Assembly: GCF_003344965.1 (NCBI RefSeq) | Contig: NZ_CP031194.1 | Span: 2,108,001 to 2,172,000 of the forward strand | DNA from: Streptomyces paludis | GTDB lineage: Bacteria > Actinomycetota > Actinomycetes > Streptomycetales > Streptomycetaceae | Length of the DNA: 64,000 nucleotides | Direction: 5' to 3' | In this document: positions 17,235-29,672 of the stretch, piece by piece | Position numbering within the stretch: the stretch's first letter is position 1 | Layout of the letters: the number at the start of each line of letters is the position of its first letter | Made by a program: the position numbers and the translations under genes | The notes under the pieces: generated by a model | The model's input: only the letters and a program-made list of their open reading frames with translations | Told to the model about the DNA's origin: nothing | Databases searched by the model: none

Positions 17235-18752
17235 TCAGCGCCCCCTTCGCAGCAGCAGCCGGGCCTCGCCGACCGTGATGACCGAGCCGGTCACCAGCAC
17301 ACCCGCGCCGGCGAACTCGGACTCCTCCTCGGCGAGCGTGATCGCCGCCTCCAGCGCGTCGTCGAGCCGGGGCTCGACCTGCACCCGGTCGTCGCCGAAC
17401 ACCTCGACGGCGATACCCGCCAGCCGGTCGGCGTCCATGGCGCGCGGGCTGGAGTTCGCCGTGACCACCAGCTCCGTACAGATCGGTTCGAGCGCTTCGA
17501 GGACGCCCCTGACGTCCTTGTCGTCGCTGGAGCCGACCACCCCGATCAGCCGGCTGAAGCCGAAGGACTCGGTGACGGCCTCGGCCGCCGCCCGCGCGCC
17601 CGCCGGATTGTGCGCGGCGTCCAGCACCACCGTCGGCGAGCGCCGTACGACTTCGAGGCGGCCCGGCGAGGAGACCGCGGCGAACGCCTTGCGGACGGTG
17701 TCCATGTCCAGCGAGCGGGCGTGCTCGGCGCCGATACCGAAGAACGCCTCCACGGCGGCGAGCGCCACCGCCGCGTTGTGCGCCTGGTGCGCGCCGTACA
17801 GCGGCAGGAAGACCTGTTCGTACTCGCCGCCGAGGCCGCGCAGGGTCAGCAGCTGGCCGCCGACCGCCACCTCCCGGGCGACGACGCCGAACTCCATGCC
17901 CGCGCGCGCGACGGTCGCGTCCACGTCGACGGCCTTCTTCAGCATGACCTGCGCGGCGTCCACCGGCTGCTGCGCCAGGATCACCGTCGCGTCCTGCTTG
18001 ATGATCCCGGCCTTCTCCTTGGCGATCTCACCGGCCGTGGAGCCGAGCCGGTCCGTGTGGTCCAGATCGATCGGGGTGACGACGGCGACCGAGCCGTCGA
18101 TGACGTTCGTCGCGTCCCAGGTGCCGCCCATGCCGACCTCGACCACGGCGACATCCACCGGCGCGTCCGCGAACGCCGCGTACGCCATGGCGGTCAGCAC
18201 CTCGAAGAAGGAGAGCCGGTGCTCCTGGCCCGCGTCGACCATCTCGATGTACGGCTTGAGGTCGGCGTATGTCTCGATGAAGCGCTCGGCGGAGATCGGG
18301 GAGCCGTCGAGGCTGATCCGCTCCGTCACGGACTGGACATGCGGGCTGGTGTAGCGGCCGGTGCGCAGCTCGAACGCGTTCAGCAGGGCCTCGATCATGC
18401 GGGCCGTCGACGTCTTGCCGTTCGTGCCGGTGATGTGGATCGAGGGGTACGCGCGCTGCGGGTCGCCCAGCACATCAATCAGGGCGGCGATCCGCTCCAC
18501 CGACGGATCGAGCTTCGTCTCGCCCCAGCGCCCCGCCAGCTCCTGCTCGACGGCGCGCAGGGCCCTGGCCACCTCCGGGTCCTCGGGACGGGCCGGGACG
18601 TCGTCGCCCCCGGCGGGGCCGGCCTGGGCGCGCAGGGTACGGCTGCCGGCCTCGATCACCGCGAGGTCGGGGTCGCGTTCGGTCGCGGCGGCGACGATCT
18701 CGTCGAAATCGTCGGGCTCGCCGGGCTGGTCGGAAGGACGGTGCTCGCTCAC
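17235..18752 (-). CDS. folC: Folylpolyglutamate synthase / dihydrofolate synthase
   Basis: This Mur-ligase-type enzyme adds glutamate to dihydropteroate and to reduced folates, using ATP. The protein is about 505 residues. The ATP-binding loop ITGTNGKTSTARMIEALL is near residue 110, followed by GRYTSPHVQSVTERI and later the DAAHNPAGARAAAEA motif typical of FolC. An acidic N-terminal extension of about 80 residues precedes the enzyme domain, as in other Streptomyces. I chose the GTG at 18752 (VSEHRPSD); a GTG at 18776 in frame is the alternative and neither has a strong ribosome binding site. It lies upstream of the DUF4233 gene and ndk, and downstream of valS. Confidence 0.93.
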   Translation of the reverse strand: MSEHRPSDQPGEPDDFDEIVAAATERDPDLAVIEAGSRTLRAQAGPAGGDDVPARPEDPEVARALRAVEQELAGRWGETKLDPSVERIAALIDVLGDPQRAYPSIHITGTNGKTSTARMIEALLNAFELRTGRYTSPHVQSVTERISLDGSPISAERFIETYADLKPYIEMVDAGQEHRLSFFEVLTAMAYAAFADAPVDVAVVEVGMGGTWDATNVIDGSVAVVTPIDLDHTDRLGSTAGEIAKEKAGIIKQDATVILAQQPVDAAQVMLKKAVDVDATVARAGMEFGVVAREVAVGGQLLTLRGLGGEYEQVFLPLYGAHQAHNAAVALAAVEAFFGIGAEHARSLDMDTVRKAFAAVSSPGRLEVVRRSPTVVLDAAHNPAGARAAAEAVTESFGFSRLIGVVGSSDDKDVRGVLEALEPICTELVVTANSSPRAMDADRLAGIAVEVFGDDRVQVEPRLDDALEAAITLAEEESEFAGAGVLVTGSVITVGEARLLLRRGR

Positions 18753-18794
18753 GCCGCCCAGTCTACGGAGCCCCACCGACAGCGGCTCGGGCGC

Positions 18795-18880
18795 GCCCCG
18801 TCCCGTACGCGCACGGCCCCCCGACCGGTGCGGGTCGGGGGGCCGGGCACAGCGAACGGGACGGGCGTACGGGACGGGGC
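18795..18880 (-). terminator. Nested double hairpin after valS
   Basis: The inner hairpin has perfect 13-base arms at 18814-18826 and 18833-18845 with a 6-base loop. It is enclosed by a second perfect 15-base inverted repeat at 18795-18809 and 18866-18880. The structure begins right after the valS stop codon at 18882 and ends before folC, so it probably terminates valS transcription. Confidence 0.75.
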
Positions 18881-18881
18881 G

Positions 18882-21503
<2,622 letters not shown>

Positions 21504-21641
21504 GAGGCTCAGTTTAGAGGTGTCACAGCCGTGTATTGAAACGGGATGTTCGGTAACGGTGCCGCCCCCGATGGCATCCCGGCCGCGATCTTCCGCCAGG
21601 ATGTTCGAAACGCATAAACGACCAAGCAGGGGACGACGCAG

Positions 21642-22652
21642 ATGAGCTACAACCAGCCGGGCCCCTACGGCGGGCCGCCTCAGCAGCCCGGCCCGTACGG
21701 CCAGCCCGGCCCGTACGGCCAGCAGCCGCCGGGCCAGCCGGGGCCCGGTTACGGTTACCCCCCGGGAGCCCCCCAGGGCGTCCCCGGGCCGCCGCCCCCG
21801 CCGCCGGCGCCCGGGTACGGCTATCCCGCGCCGGGCGAGAACCCGTACGCGCAGAACCCGCCGCAGCCGCAGGGCCCGTACGGCCAGCAGCCGCCCCCGC
21901 CCGGGCCGCCCCCGGGACCGTACGGGCAGCAGCCCCCGCCGCCCCAGTGGGGCGCCGCTCCCCAGCAGGACGAGCCGAAGAAAAAGAAGACCGGGCTGAT
22001 CGTCGCGGTCGTCCTGGCCATCGCGGTGATCGCGGGCGGCGGCTGGTACTTCACCCAGGGCGGCGCGAGCAACGGCGATGTGTCGGCCGACACCAAGGGC
22101 TACAAGCTGACGCCCGCGGACGCGATCGACCCGTACAAGCGCGTCAAGGAGCCCCGGAGCACCGAGCTGTCCGGCAGCAAGAAGACGGAGGTCGAGGAGA
22201 AGGGCGTCAAGAACCCCACCCAGGTGACCGCCGGCTACCAGACCGGCGAGGGCGCGACGCTCAAGAGCATCTCGTTCGAGGGCTGGTGGGGAACGGTCGA
22301 CGACCCGGCGAGCGTCGTCGACAACGCCTTCAACGGTGTCGCCAAGGAGGACGAGGCGACCGGCGCGAAGGCCGAGCTGGTCGGCAAGGCCGAACTGGTC
22401 AGCCCGGACGGCTTCAAGGGCGCGCTGATGAAGTGCCAGAACATCAGGATCACCAACCCGGAGGGCGACAACACCCAGGAGAAGGGCCCGAAGGTGTTCG
22501 AGGTGCCCACCTGCATCTGGGCCGACTACTCCACGGTCGGTGTGGTCTCGGTCGCGGATGTGGCCGGGCTGCTTCTGGGCCAGCCCACCTCGCAGGCCGA
22601 CGCGGCGGCGCTGGCCGCGAAGGTCTACAACACCTCCCGCACCAAGCTCTGA
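21642..22652 (+). CDS. Pro/Gly/Tyr-rich membrane-anchored protein of unknown function
   Basis: This 336-residue protein has three parts. Residues 1-105 are a low-complexity cytoplasmic region of GPYGQQP and PPPP repeats. A KKKK stop and one membrane helix follow ([18 protein letters not shown], about 118-136). The remaining 200 residues should be outside the cell and include two cysteines (MKCQNI and PTCIWADY) that could form a disulfide. This layout is common among Streptomyces membrane-anchored proteins, but I cannot name a family or function. The ATG at 21642 follows AGGGGA. It is divergent from valS and convergent with clpX, with a strong terminator at 22668-22710. Confidence 0.85.
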   Translation: MSYNQPGPYGGPPQQPGPYGQPGPYGQQPPGQPGPGYGYPPGAPQGVPGPPPPPPAPGYGYPAPGENPYAQNPPQPQGPYGQQPPPPGPPPGPYGQQPPPPQWGAAPQQDEPKKKKTGLIVAVVLAIAVIAGGGWYFTQGGASNGDVSADTKGYKLTPADAIDPYKRVKEPRSTELSGSKKTEVEEKGVKNPTQVTAGYQTGEGATLKSISFEGWWGTVDDPASVVDNAFNGVAKEDEATGAKAELVGKAELVSPDGFKGALMKCQNIRITNPEGDNTQEKGPKVFEVPTCIWADYSTVGVVSVADVAGLLLGQPTSQADAAALAAKVYNTSRTKL

Positions 22653-22667
22653 CACCGCGGCCCAACA

Positions 22668-22710
22668 CACAGGGGCGCCCGGCCGGTTGGACCGGCCGGG
22701 CGCCCCTGTG
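22668..22710. terminator. Bidirectional terminator between the Pro-rich protein gene and clpX
   Basis: Perfect 20-base arms at 22668-22687 and 22691-22710 surround a three-base loop. The hairpin lies 16 bases past the plus-strand stop at 22652 and 18 bases past the minus-strand clpX stop at 22728, so it can serve both genes. Confidence 0.9.
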
Positions 22711-22727
22711 GCGTATGCGCGTCCGCG

Positions 22728-24020
<1,293 letters not shown>

Positions 24021-24112
24021 GAGGTGCTTCCCCTTCGCCTGGGAGCAGCTTGGTTCAGCGGCTCCTGTGCCTCATATCCGACGGTACCTTGCCCGGGCCC
24101 CCGTTCGGGCCC

Positions 24113-24174
24113 CCCTTGGCGCGGTTCACATGGTCGCGGATCTCCGACGACCGGTGCGAGGGCCGCGCCAAGGG
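24113..24174. other. Inverted repeat in the clpP2-clpX spacer
   Basis: Perfect 12-base arms CCCTTGGCGCGG and CCGCGCCAAGGG are separated by 38 bases. The structure starts 11 bases after the clpP2 stop. The loop is long for a terminator, so it could be a transcript-stabilising stem, a partial terminator that lowers clpX expression, or a processing site. Confidence 0.45.
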
Positions 24175-24185
24175 CGCCGGGTGTG

Positions 24186-24863
24186 TCAGGCGGCCGCTGC
24201 GGCGGCCGTCGTCTTGCGGGTCGCCACGATCTGGTCGACCAGGCCGTACGCGAGCGCGTCATCGGCGGTGAGGATCTTGTCGCGCTCGATGTCGTCGCGG
24301 ACCTTCTCGATCGGCGTCGTCGAGTGCCGGGCCAGCATGTCCTCCAGCTGCGCGCGCATCCGGAGGATCTCGTTGGCCGCGATCTCCAGGTCGGAGAGCT
24401 GCTCACGGCCGGTCTGGCTGGACGGCTGGTGGATGAGCACCCGCGCGTTGGGCAGCGCCAGCCGCTTGCCGGGGGTGCCGGCGGCGAGCAGCACGGCGGC
24501 GGCGGAGGCGGCCTGGCCCATGCAGACCGTCTGGATGTCCGGCTTCACGAACTGCATCGTGTCGTAGATGGCCGTGAGGGCCGTCATCGAGCCGCCGGGG
24601 CTGTTGATGTAGATCGAGATGTCGCGGTCCGGGTCCATCGACTCCAGGCAGAGCAGCTGGGCCATGACGTCGTTGGCGGAGGCGTCGTCGATCTGCACAC
24701 CGAGGAAGATCACGCGCTCCTCGAAGAGCTTCGCGTACGGGTCGTACTCGCGCACGCCCTGCGAGGTGCGCTCCACGAAACGCGGCACGACGTAACGGTT
24801 GTCCACCTGAGGGCCGGAGTAGAGGCCGCTCGCGGAGTAGTTGTTCATGTGGGTGTTCACCAT
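24186..24863 (-). CDS. clpP2: ATP-dependent Clp protease proteolytic subunit ClpP2
   Basis: This 225-residue serine peptidase subunit forms the ClpP chamber together with ClpP1. The catalytic serine lies in [17 protein letters not shown] and the histidine in VLIHQPSS; the catalytic aspartate is expected in the helix after [15 protein letters not shown]. The oligomer-forming head begins at [13 protein letters not shown]. An Ala-rich tail ends the protein. I used the ATG at 24863; a second in-frame ATG at 24848 (MNNYSASG) is equally plausible and neither has a clear ribosome binding site. The gene follows clpP1 by 50 bases and precedes clpX, so an operon is likely. Confidence 0.95.
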   Translation of the reverse strand: MVNTHMNNYSASGLYSGPQVDNRYVVPRFVERTSQGVREYDPYAKLFEERVIFLGVQIDDASANDVMAQLLCLESMDPDRDISIYINSPGGSMTALTAIYDTMQFVKPDIQTVCMGQAASAAAVLLAAGTPGKRLALPNARVLIHQPSSQTGREQLSDLEIAANEILRMRAQLEDMLARHSTTPIEKVRDDIERDKILTADDALAYGLVDQIVATRKTTAAAAAA

Positions 24864-24913
24864 CCTGTGGCGTTCGAGGGGGCCGGCCGGGCTGCTGCGG
24901 GGCGTGAGAGGTG

Positions 24914-25531
24914 TCAGGCCCCGGTACCGCCGCCGCCCGGAACGTGCGAAGCAGCGGAGATGATCTCGTCGATCAGGCCGTATTCCTTGGCCTCTTCCAC
25001 GGTGAACCAGCGGTCGCGGTCGCCGTCGCGAATGATCGTTTCCGTGGTCTGACCGGAGTGGTGGGCCGTGATCTCGGCCATCCGCTTCTTCGTACGGAGC
25101 AGGTACTCGGCCTGGATCTTGATGTCCGAGGCCGTACCGCCGATTCCGGCGGAGCCCTGGTGCATCAGGATGTCGGTGTTGGGCAGCGCGAAGCGCTTGC
25201 CGGAGGTACCGCCGGTCAGCAGGAACTGGCCCATGGAGGCCGCCATGCCCATACCGATGGTGACGACGTCGTTCGGGATGTACTGCATGGTGTCGTAGAC
25301 GGCCATACCGGCCGTGACCGAACCACCGGGGCTGTTGATGTAGAGGTAGATGTCCTTCTCGGGCTCGGCCGCGAGGAGGAGGAGCTGCGCCGTGATCTTG
25401 TTGGCGATGTCGTCGTCGACCTGCTGGCCGAGGAAGATGATCCGCTCCCCGAGCAGCCGGCTGTAGACCTGGTCGCCGAGGCCACCACCGAGGGACGGCT
25501 CACCGGCGGCGTAAGGCATCAGATTCGTCAC
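24914..25531 (-). CDS. clpP1: ATP-dependent Clp protease proteolytic subunit ClpP1
   Basis: This 205-residue ClpP subunit has the catalytic serine in [13 protein letters not shown], the histidine in [10 protein letters not shown], and an aspartate in [17 protein letters not shown]. The GTG at 25531 has a GCAGGTG about 8 bases upstream; an ATG four codons later (MPYAAGEPS) is an alternative. In Streptomyces, the clpP1-clpP2 operon is activated by ClgR, which is itself a ClpP substrate. A perfect ClgR-type site lies upstream at 25663-25677. ClpP1 affects differentiation as well as protein quality control in this genus. Confidence 0.96.
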   Translation of the reverse strand: MTNLMPYAAGEPSLGGGLGDQVYSRLLGERIIFLGQQVDDDIANKITAQLLLLAAEPEKDIYLYINSPGGSVTAGMAVYDTMQYIPNDVVTIGMGMAASMGQFLLTGGTSGKRFALPNTDILMHQGSAGIGGTASDIKIQAEYLLRTKKRMAEITAHHSGQTTETIIRDGDRDRWFTVEEAKEYGLIDEIISAASHVPGGGGTGA

Positions 25532-25662
25532 GTATACACCTGCTCGTCTCTGACGGCTTCGGCCGTCTCAGCGTCTTCGTACCGGGGACGGGAGACTCCC
25601 CTGCCCTCGTATTCATGGACCCTAACGCGCTGGTCGGCGGGCGCCATCCCGCTTCCGTGGCT

Positions 25663-25677
25663 GTTCGCTGGGAGCGC
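25663..25677 (-). promoter_or_regulatory. Predicted ClgR operator upstream of clpP1
   Basis: The sequence GTTCGC, five bases, then GCG matches the ClgR consensus described for Streptomyces. The core CGCT-GGG-AGCG is a perfect dyad. The site is about 135 bases upstream of the clpP1 start, in the spacer between tig and clpP1, just outside the tig terminator. Predicted effect: ClgR activates clpP1-clpP2 transcription under protein stress. Confidence 0.75.
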
Positions 25678-25724
25678 AAGGTAGTTGAGGGCTCCGTACG
25701 GGCCCAGGAGCGCCGGAGCGGGAC

Positions 25725-25765
25725 AGGACGGGCCCCGGGCGCGTCTCGCGTCCGGGGCCCGTCCT
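25725..25765 (-). terminator. Intrinsic terminator of tig
   Basis: Perfect 14-base arms at 25725-25738 and 25752-25765 surround a 13-base loop. It lies 20 bases past the tig stop, so clpP1 must have its own promoter, consistent with the ClgR-type site just downstream. Confidence 0.85.
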
Positions 25766-25784
25766 GGCGGTCGGAGCGGGGTCG

Positions 25785-27278
25785 TCAGGCCCCGGCCTTC
25801 TCGTCCTTGGCCGCGTCCTTCACGTCGTCCTTGGCCTCGTCCTTGGCTGCTTCCGCGGCGTCGTCCTTGGCCGGCTCGGCGGCGGCCTCGACAGCGGGGG
25901 CCTCGGCGTCGGCGGCGGTGACGGCCTCGACCGTCTCGGCGGCGGCCTCGGTGATCTCGTCGGCCTCCTCGTCCTCCAGGTCGACGACCTCACCGTTGGT
26001 GTCGGTGACCGTGGCGGCCTCGACGACCACGGCGAGCGCCTTGCCGCGGGCGACCTCGCCGACGAGCATCGGCACCTGGCCACCCTCGACAACCGCCTGG
26101 GCGAACTGGTCGGGAGACATGCCGGAGGACTGCGCGCGCCGCATGAGGTGCTCGGTCAGCTCCTCCTGGTTGACGTTCAGCTTCTCCTTGTTGACCAGCT
26201 CGTCAAGGATGAACTGGGTCCGGATGCCCTTCTCCGCCTGCTCCTTGGTCTCGGCGTCGAACTCTTCCTCGGTCTTGCCCTGGATCTCCAGGTACTTCGC
26301 GAGGTCGAGGCCCATCTGGCCGAGCTGGTGGTGCTCAAGGTTGTGCTTGCGGGTGTTGATCTCCTCCGCGAGCAGCTTCTCGGGGATCGGGACCTCGGCC
26401 AGCTCCAGCAGCGCGTCGAGGACCCGCTCCTGGGCCTGGGTGGCCTGGTCGTACTGCTTGCTGGTCTCCAGCCGCTTGCGGCTGTCGGCCTTCAGCTCTT
26501 CGAGGGTGTCGAACTCGCTGGCCAGCTGCGCGAACTCGTCGTCCAGCGCGGGCAGCTCACGGGCGGCGACCTGGCTGACCTTGACGGTGACCTCGGCGGA
26601 CTTGCCCTCGGCGGCACCGCCCTTCAGCTCGGAGGTGAAGGTGGCCTCGCCACCGGCCTCCAGGCCGATGACGGCCTCGTCGATACCGTCGAGCAGCTCG
26701 CCGGAGCCGATGGTGTACTGCACACCCTCGGCGACCCCGTCGGGCAGGACCTCGCCGTCGACCTTGGCTTCCAGGTCGATCGTGACGACATCGCCGTCGG
26801 CGGCGGCGCGCTCGACCGGGTTGGTCGAGGCGAAGCGGTCGCGGAGCTGCTCGACCGACTTGTCGATGTCCTCGTCGCTGACCTCGATGGCGTCGACGGT
26901 GACCGCGATGCCGGAGTAGTCCGGGATCTCGATCTCGGGACGCACGTCGACCTCGGCGGTGAAGGAGAGCAGCTCGCCGTCCTTCAGCTCCTTGATGTCG
27001 ACGTCGGGCTGGCCGAGAACGTTCAGCTCACCCTCGTTGACCGCTTCGGTGTAGAACTTCGGGAGGGCGTCGTTGACGGCCTCCTCCAGCACAGCACCAC
27101 GGCCGAACCGCTGGTCGATGATCCGGGCCGGGATCTTGCCCTTGCGGAAGCCCTTCACCGTGACCTGCTGGTTGATCTTCTTGTACGCCGCGTCGAGGCT
27201 GTCCTTGAGCTCCTCGAAGGGCACCTCGACTGTGAGCCGAACCCGAGTCGGGTTCAGGGTCTCCACGGCGCTCTTCAC
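25785..27278 (-). CDS. tig: Trigger factor, ribosome-associated chaperone
   Basis: This 497-residue chaperone binds nascent chains at the ribosome exit. The N-terminal ribosome-binding domain has the signature [17 protein letters not shown] near residue 45. An FKBP-like prolyl isomerase domain follows at about 150-245 ([15 protein letters not shown] then [14 protein letters not shown]), and the remainder is the helical chaperone arm. The last 60 or so residues are an Ala/Glu/Asp/Lys-rich tail. The GTG at 27278 has an AAGGAG at ideal distance; longer frames reading up to 27428 were rejected. It sits upstream of clpP1-clpP2-clpX, a common chaperone-protease grouping. Confidence 0.97.
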   Translation of the reverse strand: MKSAVETLNPTRVRLTVEVPFEELKDSLDAAYKKINQQVTVKGFRKGKIPARIIDQRFGRGAVLEEAVNDALPKFYTEAVNEGELNVLGQPDVDIKELKDGELLSFTAEVDVRPEIEIPDYSGIAVTVDAIEVSDEDIDKSVEQLRDRFASTNPVERAAADGDVVTIDLEAKVDGEVLPDGVAEGVQYTIGSGELLDGIDEAVIGLEAGGEATFTSELKGGAAEGKSAEVTVKVSQVAARELPALDDEFAQLASEFDTLEELKADSRKRLETSKQYDQATQAQERVLDALLELAEVPIPEKLLAEEINTRKHNLEHHQLGQMGLDLAKYLEIQGKTEEEFDAETKEQAEKGIRTQFILDELVNKEKLNVNQEELTEHLMRRAQSSGMSPDQFAQAVVEGGQVPMLVGEVARGKALAVVVEAATVTDTNGEVVDLEDEEADEITEAAAETVEAVTAADAEAPAVEAAAEPAKDDAAEAAKDEAKDDVKDAAKDEKAGA

Positions 27279-27458
27279 GGTTCGGTCTCCTTGGTGGCTG
27301 ATTCTTGGATTCTGCCGCGCCCACCGCGTCTGCGGCGGCCCCGGCGGATCGGCCCGGTTCTTCAGCGACTCTTCAGACACACGGGCACGCAGCTTGCATA
27401 GTAACCGCAAGCGGGAAGGGCCCCACAACGCGCTCGGTCGGCGCGATCGTGAAAGAGA

Positions 27459-27535
27459 TGGTCGGGGTGGCCGGATTCGAACCGACGACCTTCCGCTCCC
27501 AAAGCGGACGCGCTACCAAGCTGCGCCACACCCCG
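27459..27535 (-). tRNA. tRNA-Pro, anticodon TGG
   Basis: The gene folds as a cloverleaf on the minus strand. The 7-base acceptor arms are CGGGGTG and CACCCCG. The anticodon loop CTTTGGGAG carries TGG, which reads CCA proline codons. The T-loop is GTTCGAAT, and the 3' CCA is encoded at 27459-27461. It lies between tig and the divergent tRNA-Gly gene. Confidence 0.95.
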
Positions 27536-27674
27536 TCGGTGCGACACGTAGGGTACATGCCCGAAGGCCCCGCGCCGCCATCTTTGACCGGCGCTTTACG
27601 GGTGTGCGGCGAACGCCCCGGACCCGCTACGATGTTGCCCGTACCGCACGTCCTCGACCTGCGGTGCGACGTAT

Positions 27675-27748
27675 GCGGGCGTAGCTCAATGGTAGAGCCC
27701 TAGTCTTCCAAACTAGCTACGCGGGTTCGATTCCCGTCGCCCGCTCCA
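27675..27748 (+). tRNA. tRNA-Gly, anticodon TCC
   Basis: The acceptor arms GCGGGCG and CGCCCGC, the D-arm region AGCTCAATGGTAGAGC, the anticodon loop CTTCCAA (anticodon TCC, reads GGA), and the T-loop GGTTCGATTCC are all present. The 3' CCA is encoded at 27746-27748. It is divergent from the tRNA-Pro gene, with about 140 bases between them. Neither tRNA gene shows a 3' duplication that would mark an integrated element. Confidence 0.95.
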
Positions 27749-27843
27749 GCGCCTCCGGCCCGGCCCGTGTGTTCACTTCCACGGACCGGGCCGGAGGCGT
27801 TTTCGCCGCCGTGCGCCGAACTCCCCGTCCGTGCGGGAATTTC

Positions 27844-28038
27844 TCAGAAACTGATCTTGTTGATCGTTTCTGCCAGCGAGTTGAGGAAGTTGTTCACCGA
27901 CGGAGCGATGTTGGTGGAGGCGAGAAAGAAACCGAAGAGGATCGCGACGATCGCCGGCCCCGCCTTGATCGAGCCACCACGGATCAGCACCACCAGGATG
28001 ATCGCCAACAGAAGCACCACAGACAGTGAAATGGCCAC
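27844..28038 (-). CDS. Small conserved-looking membrane protein (64 residues), unknown function
   Basis: The protein has two adjacent hydrophobic segments. The first is SLSVVLLLAIILVVLIRGG and the second AGPAIVAILFGFFLAST, with a short positively charged turn (RGGSIK) between them. A polar tail PSVNNFLNSLAETINK follows. It starts with GTG at 28038 and has no strong ribosome binding site. The regular hydrophobic pattern and codon bias support a real gene, and I recall similar tiny proteins near tig in Streptomyces, but I cannot name a family. It is divergent from the antiporter gene at 28263. The 5' end has lower GC than most of the window. Function unknown. Confidence 0.7.
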   Translation of the reverse strand: MAISLSVVLLLAIILVVLIRGGSIKAGPAIVAILFGFFLASTNIAPSVNNFLNSLAETINKISF

Positions 28039-28210
28039 TACTGATCACACCCTCGGTCGGTCCGCCCAGCTCCCGCTCGGACCATCGTGCCACCAACCGT
28101 CCCGCGGGTGTGGCTCGATGGCCGATTTCTCGCCGTCGCGATCACGCCAACTCCGGCCCCCGGTACGGGCGGCTCGATGACAGAGCGCTCGCTGTGTCAC
28201 ATCTGACAGT

Positions 28211-28244
28211 TACTCAGTAAATCATTTGGTAAACTAATTACTGA
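28211..28244. promoter_or_regulatory. AT-rich palindromic operator/promoter region upstream of the antiporter
   Basis: A perfect 11-base palindrome TTACTCAGTAA at 28211-28221 overlaps a wider inverted repeat, TCAGTAA (28214-28220) and TTACTGA (28238-28244). The 40-base stretch is strikingly AT-rich in this GC-rich chromosome. It lies about 20-75 bases ahead of the antiporter start, where a promoter and repressor site would be expected. The regulator is unknown; MarR-type repressors often use such palindromes. Confidence 0.5.
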
Positions 28245-28262
28245 CGATTCCTTGACGCCCCC

Positions 28263-29546
28263 TTGACCCGACGGAGGATCGATCCCATCGGACACGCAGA
28301 GACCCTCATAGCAATGGGCGGCGCATTCGTCGCCGCCGCCGTGCTCGCCCGCCTGGGCAGCAGGATCGGTCTGCCCACTATTCCCCTGTTCATCCTGGCC
28401 GGGATCCTCCTCGGCCCGCACACCCCCGGCATCGTGCTGGTCAAGGACCCGCACGAGCTGGAGATGCTCTCCGCCCTCGGGCTGGTGCTGCTGCTCTTCT
28501 ACCTCGGTCTGGAATTCCATCTGGACGACCTCAAGGCGGGCGGCCGCAAAATGGCCCTCGCCGGAGGCGCCTACCTCCTGCTGAACGTGGGCGCCGGGCT
28601 CGGCTTCGGCTTCGCCCTGGGCTGGGGTACGTCGGAGGCGCTGGTCCTGGCCGGTGTGCTCGGCATCTCCTCGTCCGCGATCGTCACCAAGGTCCTGGTG
28701 GACATGGGACGCATCGGCAATCCCGAGACCAAGCCGATCCTCGGCATCATCGTCGTCGAGGACATCTTCCTGGCGCTCTATCTCGCCGCGCTCCAGCCGA
28801 TCCTGTCCGGCGCGGACAGCGCGGGTGCCGCCCTCGTGGACGGCGGGAAGGCGTTCGGCTTCCTGCTGCTGCTGGCGCTCGCCGCCCGGTACGGCACGAA
28901 GGTCGTCAGCCGGCTCTTCAACACCAGGGACGACGAGCTGCTCGTCATCTCCTTCCTCGGCGCGGCGGTCCTGGTGGCCGGCGTCTCCGAGTGGTTCGGG
29001 GTCGCGGACGCCATCGGCGCGTTCATGGTCGGTCTGATGCTCGGCGCGACGGCCTCGGGAGACCGGATCCGGGAACTCGTCCACCCGCTGCGGGACGCGT
29101 TCGGCGCGATCTTCTTCTTCTCCTTCGGTCTGTCGATCAACCCGGGCGATCTGCCCTCGGTGGTGTGGCCCGTCCTCATCGCCGTGGTACTGACGCTGCT
29201 GATGAACGTCGCGGCGGGTGTCTCCGCGGCGAAGATCTTCGGCTTCGGCGCCACCCCGGCGGCCAATATCTCGACCACCCTGCTCGCCCGCGGTGAGTTC
29301 GCGCTGATCCTGGCGACGATGGCGGCGGGAGCGGGCCTGGACAGCCGGCTCGCCCCCTTCATCGCCGGATACGTCCTGGTCCTCGCGGTCCTGGGACCGC
29401 TGGCCGCGGGCCGCTCGCACTGGCTGGCCCGGATCCTGCCCGGTGGCCGGGACGGCGGAGGCGGGGCAGGAGACAGTCCCGTACGGGACGAACCACCCGC
29501 CGCCAAGGACCCGCAGAAGGACGCGGAGGCATCGGTGACGCACTGA
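28263..29546 (+). CDS. Cation:proton antiporter, CPA2 (Kef/NhaS-like) family
   Basis: The product of about 427 residues has twelve or thirteen hydrophobic segments and ends in a charged cytoplasmic tail. Family motifs include GRIG-like LARLGSRIGLPTIPLFILAGILLGP near the start, LLFYLGLEFHLDD, and SSSAIVTKVLVDMG; the last resembles the unwound-helix ion site of CPA2 exchangers. Such proteins exchange Na+ or K+ for H+. There is no RCK/TrkA-N regulatory domain, unlike KefB/KefC. The start is unclear. A TTG at 28263 would place the strong GGAGG (28273-28277) inside the gene. The codon at ideal spacing behind it is ATC at 28287, and the next ATG is at 28314 inside helix 1. The upstream palindrome suggests a dedicated regulator. 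Confidence 0.9.
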   Translation: MTRRRIDPIGHAETLIAMGGAFVAAAVLARLGSRIGLPTIPLFILAGILLGPHTPGIVLVKDPHELEMLSALGLVLLLFYLGLEFHLDDLKAGGRKMALAGGAYLLLNVGAGLGFGFALGWGTSEALVLAGVLGISSSAIVTKVLVDMGRIGNPETKPILGIIVVEDIFLALYLAALQPILSGADSAGAALVDGGKAFGFLLLLALAARYGTKVVSRLFNTRDDELLVISFLGAAVLVAGVSEWFGVADAIGAFMVGLMLGATASGDRIRELVHPLRDAFGAIFFFSFGLSINPGDLPSVVWPVLIAVVLTLLMNVAAGVSAAKIFGFGATPAANISTTLLARGEFALILATMAAGAGLDSRLAPFIAGYVLVLAVLGPLAAGRSHWLARILPGGRDGGGGAGDSPVRDEPPAAKDPQKDAEASVTH

Positions 29547-29640
29547 ATCCGATGCCCTTACCCACCACGGCGTCCGTACGGCACGTCCCGCACCGCCCGC
29601 ACCCCCGCCCCCCGAGCGTCATGGAATCGGCGCCCACCCC

Positions 29641-29669
29641 GCCCCACCGGCTTCCCCGGCCGGTGGGGC
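29641..29669. terminator. Hairpin between the convergent antiporter and membrane protein genes
   Basis: Arms GCCCCACCGG and CCGGTGGGGC (10 bases each) enclose a 9-base loop. It lies 95 bases past the antiporter stop and ends three bases before the stop codon of the minus-strand gene at 29673, so it could serve both. Confidence 0.7.
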
Positions 29670-29672
29670 GAA

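Noticed and set aside
21504..21641. T-box leader for valS
   Set aside because: The leader is short and no specifier loop or T-box sequence could be recognised.
27459..27748. tRNA pair considered as an integration site for a mobile element
   Set aside because: No duplicated tRNA 3' end, integrase or foreign gene set lies on either side.
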